From positions 303,224 to 367,223 of the forward strand of contig CAVVYM010000010.1 of NCBI GenBank assembly GCA_963752505.1: 64,000 bases of DNA. Direction: 5' to 3'. This DNA is from JACJWR01 sp963752505 (GTDB lineage: Bacteria; Actinomycetota; Actinomycetes; S36-B12; UBA10799). The translations under genes were made by a program, and so were the position numbers. The notes under the pieces are model-generated. The model had not been told where the DNA came from, did not search any database, and saw nothing but the letters and a program-made list of their open reading frames with translations. Below are positions 39,662-46,607 of the stretch, one piece after another. Numbering within the stretch: position 1 is the stretch's first letter; every line of letters starts with the position of its first letter.

Positions 39662-39996
39662 GATCCCAGCGTCTTTGCGATATCCGTGGCAACGATCCAC
39701 GAGTGCCCGATGCCCACGAGGAACGACAGCACCACCGTGATGGTGGCGATTCGCTGCATGTTGCCGCTGCCGGCGTACATGTTGCTGCGCGAGGCCAGGA
39801 CGTCCTTATAGCGGAAGACTGACACCAACACGGTCACGCCCAGAGGTGCCAGCAGGTACCCGACGATTGACGAGGTCAGCGAGCCGAAGTAGAGCAAAGC
39901 AGCGGAGAAGACCAAGACCGCGACGGCCGCCCAGACCAACGCGGCCGGAGCTTTGGTGAATTCATAGTGCACGCGCGGCACTGAGGTGCTGGCCAC
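39658..39996 (-). CDS. small multi-pass membrane protein, first gene of the tubulin-like operon
   Basis: GTG 39996 lies six bases after AGGGGG and gives 112 residues; a TTG at 40017 would run through that ribosome site. Three to four hydrophobic helices are seen (LVWAAVAVLVFSAALLYFGS; IVGYLLAPLGVTVLVSVF; ITVVLSFLVGIGHSWIVA), with a basic loop (RYKDVLASRSN) between them. The stop overlaps the start of the vWA gene, so they are translationally coupled. No family is recognised. A role in anchoring or regulating the vWA/tubulin system is inferred from coupling only. Confidence 0.8.
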   Translation of the reverse strand: MASTSVPRVHYEFTKAPAALVWAAVAVLVFSAALLYFGSLTSSIVGYLLAPLGVTVLVSVFRYKDVLASRSNMYAGSGNMQRIATITVVLSFLVGIGHSWIVATDIAKTLGS

Positions 39997-40532
39997 TGCT
40001 TTCCCCCTCACAGTCAAAAGACCGCGGATGCTTCCTAGCGATCCTTGGTGGGTCTCTTTCCTCCTGCGCTGTTGTCCGCGCGAATGCCCGTCGGTCTACG
40101 ATCGCCCGCGTGGATCGTGCACGCACACACGACTTTAGCACCGTGATCGGGTGGTCGATCGGCGGTCAACGAGGTCGGTTCCGCTCGCCGTGCCAATGAA
40201 CCGAGACTCAGGGGCGGCCGCCGTGGACCCGGCGCGGGCCATGTGGACACTTCATGAATCGGCCGTCCACTCCAGTGTCTGCCTGCTATGGAGGCAACGA
40301 AGTCTGTGAACCCAATCGAATCTGCCGCCGGTTGCTCCTACCCCTGGTGGGCAGCCCCGACGTGGGAGGTGTGCTTGTTGTGAAACTGAGTGTCGGACTT
40401 GTCTGCAAGATAACCACCTTGACCAAGATTGGTTCGTACGGTGGCTCCCCCAATCTGGATCCGGGTATGGAACTGGCCTGGGGGCCTGAGCATCGATGAC
40501 CACGAGAAGGCATCACCTCTGAAGGCAAGTGT
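39997..40532. other. upstream region of the tubulin-like operon
   Basis: This 536-base spacer should contain the operon promoter on the minus strand. A strong but unused Shine-Dalgarno-like AGGAGGAAAGAG lies near 40060-40072 on that strand with no start codon at the proper distance, so an unrecognised or lost leader peptide is possible. No sigma-factor consensus stands out. Confidence 0.4.
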
Positions 40533-41165
40533 TCAATTGGCGGCCTGAATTCGCCCTTCAGTGTCGGCTTGGTGGCGTGTCACGTGCGGATCCCTCTGTG
40601 TGGTGAGTTGAGGCGTGTCGAATGGTTCGCCAGGTCGCGTGCCTGTGGTGTCTCCTCCTCGATCGCTGGGGCGGCTGCCGACGAGCAGCAGGATCCCACT
40701 GATCAGCGCGGGTAGGGAGAACAGCACGACTACTGCCAACGTCCCAAGGAACACCGACTCCGGGGTGGGCGTCCCAGCGTGGTCATCGATCACCCACCAC
40801 TGTCCGGTCAAGGTCACCAGCGCTGGCAGGACGATTGCGAGAATCACAAGCGTCACACCTGCCGCGCGTGGGTGGATGAACCCGAGGACGAGGCCAGCCA
40901 GCAGGAGTAGGCCGATGCCTGACCACATCAGGAGTCCGTACGCCCCGAAACCGGCATTCCAAGAAGTGACGGCAACTGCTGCGGCGGCCACAATCGGCCC
41001 AGCGAGGACTACCGCCGCGGCGATGGTCCAGCCGTTGAGTTTCTGCTGCGGGTCGCCGTTGCGTTGCTTGGTCGCTCTGATTCGGACAGCGGCGAGCAGG
41101 ATTGCGGCCGCCGGCACGATGAACAGCGCAATTTCCCACATGACTGCACTCAGCTGCTCGCCCAT
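40533..41165 (-). CDS. multi-pass membrane protein downstream of an ECF sigma factor
   Basis: ATG 41165 follows GGGAGGCGGTGGACGCC and gives 210 residues with five or six helices (ALFIVPAAAILLAAVRI; WTIAAAVVLAGPIVAAAAVA; LLMWSGIGLLLLAGLVLGFI; VTLVILAIVLPALVTL; VFLGTLAVVVLFSLPALISG) and a hydrophilic tail of about 45 residues. It lacks the His/Cys zinc motif of ordinary anti-sigma factors, but its position after the sigma gene makes a regulatory role possible. A 57-residue relative lies at 27471-27644. Confidence 0.75.
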   Translation of the reverse strand: MGEQLSAVMWEIALFIVPAAAILLAAVRIRATKQRNGDPQQKLNGWTIAAAVVLAGPIVAAAAVAVTSWNAGFGAYGLLMWSGIGLLLLAGLVLGFIHPRAAGVTLVILAIVLPALVTLTGQWWVIDDHAGTPTPESVFLGTLAVVVLFSLPALISGILLLVGSRPSDRGGDTTGTRPGEPFDTPQLTTQRDPHVTRHQADTEGRIQAAN

Positions 41166-41348
41166 GGCGTCCACCGCCTCCCGCTTCAACCGTAGGCAGC
41201 GATTGCGTTGCCCTGCAATAGGTTCCGCGTGGGGCTACCCCATGCAGCCCTGCTCATCGACTGCTGATGTGACGCAGCGGTCTGATGAGACTGCTTCGGT
41301 CGGGCCGCTGGCCGCTGCTCCGCTGTTGTTGGTCCGCTGCAGTTGCGG

Positions 41349-41945
41349 TCAGTAGACCCGCTGCGGGTGCAGCAGGTCTGCCCGCTGCGAGTCCGAAGCG
41401 AACCTCTCGCGGACCTTGGCCTTGGCTCGCGACACGCTGACCGCCACGCTCTGAGCGGAGGCATAGCCCAGATGCTGAGCGATCTCGGAATTGCTCCAGC
41501 CCTCGGAGTGACGCAGCAGCAGTTCCCGCTCGCGCGGGGAGAGCCCGGCCAGCGCATGGCTGAGCATCATCGGCGCCATCGCCCCGGCGCTGGGACCCAT
41601 CGCGGTGATGGCGATGCTTACCTCCGCAGGTCGCACGCCGATAGCACGCGCACGTGCCCTAGCTGAGTCATCGGCCCCACCACCGTCGCCCGGGATGGGC
41701 ACCTGACCGTGGCGCTTGGCCGCCGCGGTGACGTCGGCGCACCGGTTCCTCGTCGCGCGCACGATCCACGCATCGGGATTGCGAATCTCGGCAAGGTTGA
41801 GCTGGACGAATCGCAGCAGTACCTCCTGCACGACGTCTTCCACCCCGATGCCCTCGTGGCAGTGATGCTTCAGCCACCGGTGTGCCGTGGCTGTTGCGAC
41901 GGTGCGTGCACGCGCAATGTCGTCGTCGGTCGGTGTTGCGCCCAT
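41349..41945 (-). CDS. ECF-type RNA polymerase sigma factor
   Basis: ATG 41945 sits behind GAGGAGGCCATC and gives 198 residues. Region 2 is seen in IGVEDVVQEVLLRFVQLN and RNPDAWIVRATRNRCADVTA; region 4 in LSPRERELLLRHSEGWSNSE followed by IAQHLGYASAQSVAVSVSRA, a helix-turn-helix that reads the -35 box. It is an extracytoplasmic-function sigma factor whose stimulus is unknown. All genes from here to 30091 run on the same strand, so it might drive the membrane protein next door and possibly the tubulin-like operon. Confidence 0.87.
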   Translation of the reverse strand: MGATPTDDDIARARTVATATAHRWLKHHCHEGIGVEDVVQEVLLRFVQLNLAEIRNPDAWIVRATRNRCADVTAAAKRHGQVPIPGDGGGADDSARARARAIGVRPAEVSIAITAMGPSAGAMAPMMLSHALAGLSPRERELLLRHSEGWSNSEIAQHLGYASAQSVAVSVSRAKAKVRERFASDSQRADLLHPQRVY

Positions 41946-42134
41946 GATGGCCTCCTCGGTGGTGTGCACAAGTGTCCGATAGGGGTCCGACACGGGTCGC
42001 AGTTCACTCCGCAAGGGGCGCGGCACAACCGTCTCGAATCTTCGGTTAACGGTTGTCCGATTCATTCGTCGGAGTAGGTGCACGGACTCTGCGGGCCATC
42101 TGGTCGGCGGTCACAACAGCACCGAGGAGCGACC

Positions 42135-42635
42135 ATGCACAGTTCTATCGAACACGACGGGTATGAGCCCGAAATCGAGCAAGTTTGGACGGCGGGGGAA
42201 GGTGACGCCTATCCCTCCTGGCAGGCCAATGAGATCCTGCCCGGCCTGTACATGGGCGGGACCCGCGACGACGCAACCATCGACTATCCGGCTCGGCTCA
42301 ACGGCATTGGCGCGGCGCGCGACTACGACGCGGTGGTCACCCTGTACGCCTCGGCGCAGCCGGTGGACTGGGAGGTGGAGGAGTTGCGCTACGGCTTCGG
42401 TGATGGCGTCTTCGGGGGTGACGACATTGCCCGGGTGCGCCGCGCTGCCGAGTGGGCGCATCAACGCTGGCAGTCCGGCGACCGGGTGTTGATCCGCTGC
42501 CAGGCGGGGTTGAACCGGTCTGGCCTAGTGACCGCGCTGGTGTTGATTCTCCACGGCTGGGATCCGGCCGCGGCAATCGAGCCACATTCGCAGTCGGCGC
42601 TCCCGGCATGCCCTATTCAATCGTCACTTCGTTGA
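42135..42635 (+). CDS. dual-specificity/tyrosine phosphatase-like protein, frameshifted near the end
   Basis: ATG 42135 follows GAGGAGCGACC. The protein shows a substrate-recognition front (ILPGLYMGGTRDDATIDYPA) and the cysteine phosphatase loop VLIRCQAGLNRSGLVTALVL, a CX5R motif. The last residues after AAIE are out of frame: removing one C at 42582-42583 gives HIRSRRSRHALFNRHFVEWL, the usual family ending. A nearly identical stretch of about 190 bp recurs at 53892-54083. The protein could dephosphorylate phosphotyrosine or a small phosphomolecule; the substrate is unknown. Confidence 0.8.
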   Translation: MHSSIEHDGYEPEIEQVWTAGEGDAYPSWQANEILPGLYMGGTRDDATIDYPARLNGIGAARDYDAVVTLYASAQPVDWEVEELRYGFGDGVFGGDDIARVRRAAEWAHQRWQSGDRVLIRCQAGLNRSGLVTALVLILHGWDPAAAIEPHSQSALPACPIQSSLR

Positions 42636-42667
42636 GTGGCTGCTGAACGAGTCGGTGCCTGCACCGA

Positions 42668-43054
42668 GTGTGGGTTCAGCGCCTGCGGGAGCGAGGCCTG
42701 CGCCCGATCCAGGTTTGGGTGCCCAACATCCGCTCAGCTGGATTTGCCGAAGAAACCGCACGGCAAGCCCGCGCTGTGGCCAGGGCGGAGACGCAGGCCG
42801 CTGATCAAGAGTTCGTTGAGGCGATCAGTGCGCCATGGGAATGCTCGAGGCAACTCAGATGCTGGAGATGGAACGCCGGCTCATGGTCTTCCTCGGCTTG
42901 GCGCGCTCGATCGAACTTGCGCCGCGGTTGCAGCCAAGCGTGCGAACCACGGTCGACCGCGCCAGTCGATGTTCCTTCTACTGCACGAGATGTCGATTGT
43001 CCGACACACGCTTTGGGCAGATTGGAAAACGTAGTGGGTCTTGGACCGGGTTGA
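42668..43054 (+). CDS. DUF3018 MazE-like antitoxin, orphan with abnormal C-terminus
   Basis: The GTG at 42668 opens VQRLRERGLRPIQVWVPNIR, then GFAEETARQARAVARAETQA and DQEFVEAIS, a close match to the DUF3018 (MazE family antitoxin) consensus, whose proteins are about 70-80 residues. Here the frame runs on to 128 residues with a Trp/Arg/Cys-rich tail that does not look like protein, so the stop near ISAPWE has probably been lost or shifted. No MazF-type toxin follows directly. The next toxin pair is 0.7 kb away and of a different antitoxin type. Confidence 0.55.
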   Translation: MWVQRLRERGLRPIQVWVPNIRSAGFAEETARQARAVARAETQAADQEFVEAISAPWECSRQLRCWRWNAGSWSSSAWRARSNLRRGCSQACEPRSTAPVDVPSTARDVDCPTHALGRLENVVGLGPG

Positions 43055-43081
43055 CAGCGTCACGCCTGGCAAACTGTCCCC

Positions 43082-43612
43082 ATGTCCGGGTGGGACTCAC
43101 AGCGCGACGCAGCGGTGCGTGTCGCAGCCATGGCGTACGTGCAGCGCGAACTCGACCAGTCCGGCGGTGTCATTTCCCGCCAACAGCTCGAGGACTTCAT
43201 CTTCGACGGCGAGCAGATCAAACTCATCGACCAGAGCCGCGGCATCCGCAATCCAGCGCAGCTGCCCGCAACGCTGACGATCTTGACGAACCCACGTGGT
43301 CCCTACGACGACGCTGTAGGACCGGACGGTTACCCCCGCTACAAGATCCGCACTGGGGATTGGGCACGCGGGGATAACCGGAAACTGCACGAAGCCTTCG
43401 AGCGCGATGTGCCGCTGATCTGGCTTCAGACAGTTCGGCCGAGGGTGTTCGTGGCCACCGACGTGCTTACCGAAGTGGACGGACCGATGTTGCGGCACGG
43501 CCTGCAGGACTTCCACGGACGCACGTTGATGGCGGTGCCGAGCCGAGCTCTGGATAGGCCGGATCCCGAGCGGCTAGAGCAGCGCTACGCGGAGTTCCGC
43601 GCGGCGGGCTAG
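43082..43612 (+). CDS. SRA-like restriction-endonuclease N-terminal domain without HNH part
   Basis: This 176-residue protein contains LIDQSRGIRNPAQLPATLTI, GPYDDAVGPDGYPRYKIRTG and NRKLHEAFERDVPLIWLQ. These match the N-terminal domain found in HNH restriction endonucleases of the ScoMcrA type, where it recognises modified DNA. In those enzymes an HNH nuclease follows; here the protein stops after about 175 residues and no HNH motif occurs in the next kilobase. It may be a truncated nuclease or a stand-alone DNA-modification reader. The start has only a weak ribosome site. Confidence 0.6.
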   Translation: MSGWDSQRDAAVRVAAMAYVQRELDQSGGVISRQQLEDFIFDGEQIKLIDQSRGIRNPAQLPATLTILTNPRGPYDDAVGPDGYPRYKIRTGDWARGDNRKLHEAFERDVPLIWLQTVRPRVFVATDVLTEVDGPMLRHGLQDFHGRTLMAVPSRALDRPDPERLEQRYAEFRAAG

Positions 43613-43776
43613 CACCCGGCTTGAAACGTGTGTGATCGCGTCTGGCTCACAGTGAATTCCATGACGAATTGCGGGAGCCTTGCCGCCGCGCAAGCGGGTG
43701 CTTAGCGAACACCTCGCGCTGGCGTCCTGTGGATTGCGACTTCCCCCACGCCTTTGTACGACGTAACGTATGACAC

Positions 43777-44010
43777 ATGGGTTCGGAATTGCTGCAGGCC
43801 AGGGTGCCGGAGGAAACCTCCCGCGTACTGCGTGACGACATTGAAACGCTGGGGCTTGCAGGCACGTCTGAGGCGATCCGTGAAGCTCTCGCGTTACTCC
43901 ACCACAAGGCGCAGATGGTGGCGCTGGGCAAGCAGTACGACGAGTTCTATGAGGGTGAACCTGCTCCTGCGTCCGACGTCACGGCCGCGTTGTATTCCGA
44001 CGAGGAGTGA
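43777..44010 (+). CDS. ribbon-helix-helix antitoxin (MazE type)
   Basis: This 77-residue protein has the RHH pattern ELLQARVPEETSRVLRDDIE followed by LAGTSEAIREALALLHHKAQ, a DNA-binding N-terminus, and an acidic C-terminal tail (EFYEGEPAPASD) of the kind that covers a toxin. Its stop overlaps the GTG of the MazF-like gene (GTGA, 44007-44010), the classic toxin-antitoxin coupling. It probably represses its own promoter. Confidence 0.83.
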   Translation: MGSELLQARVPEETSRVLRDDIETLGLAGTSEAIREALALLHHKAQMVALGKQYDEFYEGEPAPASDVTAALYSDEE

Positions 44011-44360
44011 CTCCTTCGCGATATGGCGAGGCGGCGCTGCCGCTGCGCGGAGAGGTGTGGGATGTCCGGTTCCCGGCCCCGGTCAATAGGCATCCGGCCG
44101 TGGTGCTCACCGCGAACGTGTTGCGACGGCGGCTGTCGAGCGTCACGGTCGTGGTTGTGACTGGCACCGCTGGTCCAGCGGCCACACACATCCCGCTGGA
44201 TGCCGACGCAGGAGTCGATTTATGCGCGGTGTCGTTCGCCAATGCCACTGATGTCCACACTGTGCCGCTGTCACGGTTCGTCAAACGCCGCGGGTTGCTC
44301 AGCGCCTCAGAACTCCAGCGACTGGGCGTGGCGGTTCGGCTCGTGCTGGACCTGAGCTAA
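44007..44360 (+). CDS. MazF/PemK-type endoribonuclease toxin
   Basis: This 117-residue protein starts at GTG 44007 inside the antitoxin stop. LPLRGEVWDVRFPAPVNRHP followed by AVVLTANV is the MazF barrel opening with its conserved RGEVW. VVVTGTAGPAATHIPLDADA and FANATDVHTVPLSRFVKRRG carry the remaining strand and the conserved Thr. MazF toxins cut mRNA at short sequence motifs. The coupled RHH protein is the expected antitoxin. Confidence 0.85.
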   Translation: MTPSRYGEAALPLRGEVWDVRFPAPVNRHPAVVLTANVLRRRLSSVTVVVVTGTAGPAATHIPLDADAGVDLCAVSFANATDVHTVPLSRFVKRRGLLSASELQRLGVAVRLVLDLS

Positions 44361-44799
44361 CGCCGCAGGTAGCTCGGCCACGGCAATGGGTTTCGGCCTG
44401 CGTCTCAACCCATCCCACGCTGCGCACGCTGGCGTGCGAGGTTTGGTGATCCTTCTTCTGGAGGTGACTCCCGACAGCCCCTCGCGGGAGTTACTCGAGT
44501 TGCACGGAGACGAGATACGCCTCACCGGATGTGTGGCAGGGCACTGTGGCAGGGGAACTTGTTCATGAACTCGGACTTGGGTCATGCATGCGGGCTGGTG
44601 TGCCCCTCTTTTGCCGGTGCCTTGGCCTCAGGCGCATAGATGCGGGTTGGTGTGCACCTTTCAGCATGTTGAAAGGGCCCCAAAGGTGCACACCAGCCCG
44701 CGTCGGGTCTACACGACCGCGGCAAGTACTGCGGTTGCAGCCACTTCACCCGAAGGTCAGGCTCATGCCAACCCTCGCTGCAGCGTTGCGTGGAGTCTC
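44361..44799. other. gene-poor stretch with inverted-repeat element
   Basis: About 440 bases after the MazF gene hold no intact gene. They contain the repeat copies at 44590, 44642 and 44682 described below and then run into a UbiX remnant. Confidence 0.5.
44590..44701. repeat. inverted-repeat element, GCGGGCTGGTGTGCACCTTT family
   Basis: There are three copies: direct at 44590-44607 (GCGGGCTGGTGTGCCCCT), direct at 44642-44661 (GCGGGTTGGTGTGCACCTTT), and inverted at 44682-44701. The last two form 20-bp arms with one G:T-type mismatch around a 20-base loop, which itself holds a CTTTCA/TGAAAG hairpin. The same family recurs at 49150-49313. It looks like a mobile palindromic element or toxin-region repeat rather than a plain terminator, as no T-run follows. 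Confidence 0.75.
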
Positions 44800-44907
44800 A
44801 CCGTTGGACGGGTTCTGGATCTCTTCGATTTCGACCTGTCCGGTTCTCCCCGTTGGGGGAGTGGCCAAGCCTGGGAGGTGCCGGGCACGCCCAGCGAAGA
44901 GGCGTAG
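44800..44907 (+). pseudogene. C-terminal remnant of a UbiX-like gene
   Basis: The frame reads TVGRVLDLFDFDLSGSPRWG and ends PGTPSEEA-stop. This parallels TVGRVLDLFDFDLSDFPRWG at the end of the intact ubiX at 48259-48864. The DNA shares a run CTGGATCTCTTCGATTTCGACCT with it. Only the last ~35 codons remain, and nothing UbiX-like precedes them. Confidence 0.7.
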
Positions 44908-45024
44908 GGGAGGTCGCGGCGCAACACCCGGCCGTATCGAAACGGTGGTTGCGATCTCGATTCCCCTTTCTTGTGCGCCGATCGCCGCTTCACGCCCGAC
45001 GCGGAGGAGGGTCCGGCTCCCGCC

Positions 45025-45960
45025 TCAGGTGATGTCCCATAGCGCTGCGATGGCTCTGGCGTCGGCTTCGCCCCTATCGATGCCCGCGCTGATCGCCGGC
45101 CCGATCGTGGCCGCACTCATGAAGTCCGTCTCAGGGTCGGGATTGGCGATGGTGACGTGCACGTTGCTGCCTATCGCACGTAGGGCTGCTGCTTCCCGTT
45201 CGGCGGTGCCGGGGTTGATCCGTTCAGCGATGCCGAACGACGGATTCACGTGTTGCGGCGGGTTGGCCTGAAAGTCGAACATCGCGATGATGAGCACCGA
45301 TGTGGCTCCTTGCAGCGTCTGTGCATGGGTGCTCGAGGTGCTCACCCCACCATCCATGCACAACCGATCGCCGAGCCACGTGGGACCGTTGACCCCGGGT
45401 AGGGATGAGCTAGCCGCGGCCGCCTGGGCAATGGACACACCGGACTGCGAGTCGACGATGAGTGATTCGCCGGTGTAGCAGTCGGTGGCTGTGGTGTGGT
45501 GACCGACTGGCCAGTCAGTGAGACCTAAGAGTTCGTGTACTGAATTGATGTAGTTATCCGCGGGGGCGTTGTGGGCAGCCATGGCCGCGCGCCCGATGCT
45601 TTGGAGGGTGCCCGCTGTGATCTGCTCAGTGCCACCCATCACTTCGGTGGCTCGCGCTTGTGATGGCGCACCGGTGCTTATGTGAAGTGTCTTGTCGGCC
45701 ATGGCCGGATCGCTACCGAGCCGTTGGAGCGCCTCGGTCAGGTTGGCCAGGCGGCCGCTCTTCAGCGCGGCACCCACGATGGATCCCGCGCTCGTGCCGA
45801 TGCTCACGTCGGCCTGCGCGAGGTCCACCCCGGCCCGGAGCAGGCCGTTGGCATAACCCACCATCCAGGCGACAAACCATTCACCACCACCACCGAGGGC
45901 CACCGCCCGCGCTGCACCCTCACCGATCGGTCCTCGTTCGGCCATGGTTGTTACCGGCAT
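45025..45960 (-). CDS. patatin-like phospholipase
   Basis: ATG 45960 gives 311 residues; a GAAGGAAGGG ribosome site lies upstream. The glycine-rich oxyanion loop ALGGGGEWFVAW, the nucleophile elbow SIGTSAGSIVG (Ser57) and the catalytic Asp in LCMDGGVST make the complete Ser-Asp dyad of patatin-like lipases. There is no signal peptide, so it acts in the cytosol on acyl-lipid or acyl-ester substrates that cannot be named here. It is divergent from the START-like gene at 46139, and the two share a 178-base promoter region. Confidence 0.87.
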   Translation of the reverse strand: MPVTTMAERGPIGEGAARAVALGGGGEWFVAWMVGYANGLLRAGVDLAQADVSIGTSAGSIVGAALKSGRLANLTEALQRLGSDPAMADKTLHISTGAPSQARATEVMGGTEQITAGTLQSIGRAAMAAHNAPADNYINSVHELLGLTDWPVGHHTTATDCYTGESLIVDSQSGVSIAQAAAASSSLPGVNGPTWLGDRLCMDGGVSTSSTHAQTLQGATSVLIIAMFDFQANPPQHVNPSFGIAERINPGTAEREAAALRAIGSNVHVTIANPDPETDFMSAATIGPAISAGIDRGEADARAIAALWDIT

Positions 45961-46138
45961 GACTTTGGCCCTTCCTTCGTGCCCAAGGCAGGTGTGCTGA
46001 TTGCTGTTGCAGCCTAGAGGAGCAGCCGCCTGTTTTAGCCAGCCCAGATAGCTTCGTTGTGGCGAAGGCCCTGCGAAGCGTTGTATCTTCGGACATCGCA
46101 TTAGCGAGAAGTCATCGTCACAACGAAGGACTGATCAC

Positions 46139-46552
46139 ATGCACGCCTTGGAACAGAGCGTCACCATAAACTCCACGCCCTCACTCGTCTATCAGGCACT
46201 CACCACAGAGGCAGGCCTTCGGGCGTGGCACACTGCTGATGCCACAGGTGTAGGCACTGGGCTGTGGCACCTCGGAAAGTCGGGTAAGTCCGGATTTGAA
46301 TGGGAAGTCCAGGAATCAACCCCCGATGACACTGTGGCTTGGGCGTGTATTCAAGGTCCAGGGTCATCACCAGGTACCCAAGTCCGTTACACAATGTCGG
46401 CCAACCCTGCTGGTGGGACCGATGTCTATTTGGTGCACTCGGGCTGGAGTAGCCGCGAGGGGGAGTACGACAAGTGCGACGATCGATGGGCCGCACTGCT
46501 GGCCAGCCTGAAGGCCTACCTCGAGTCTGGCGTCCCCTCGCCGGTCTATTAG
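46139..46552 (+). CDS. SRPBCC/START-like (AHSA1-type) ligand-binding protein
   Basis: This 137-residue protein starts behind GAAGGACTGATCAC. The opening VTINSTPSLVYQALTTEAGL followed by RAWHTADATG, and the closing VYLVHSGWSSREGEYDKCDD then RWAALLASLKAYLESG, are typical of AHSA1-type SRPBCC proteins that hold a hydrophobic ligand in a helix-grip fold. Position just before ubiD suggests it may bind an aromatic substrate or product of the decarboxylase, which is inference. Confidence 0.82.
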   Translation: MHALEQSVTINSTPSLVYQALTTEAGLRAWHTADATGVGTGLWHLGKSGKSGFEWEVQESTPDDTVAWACIQGPGSSPGTQVRYTMSANPAGGTDVYLVHSGWSSREGEYDKCDDRWAALLASLKAYLESGVPSPVY

Positions 46553-46607
46553 CGAAGCCCTCCGTTCAACCAAAACAAAGACGATCCCCGTAACGACTGG
46601 AGTTTCC

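Noticed and set aside
40254..40499. 81-codon plus-strand frame in the operon leader
   Set aside because: There is no ribosome site, its Cys/Arg-rich sequence has no pattern, and it overlaps an equally open frame on the other strand.
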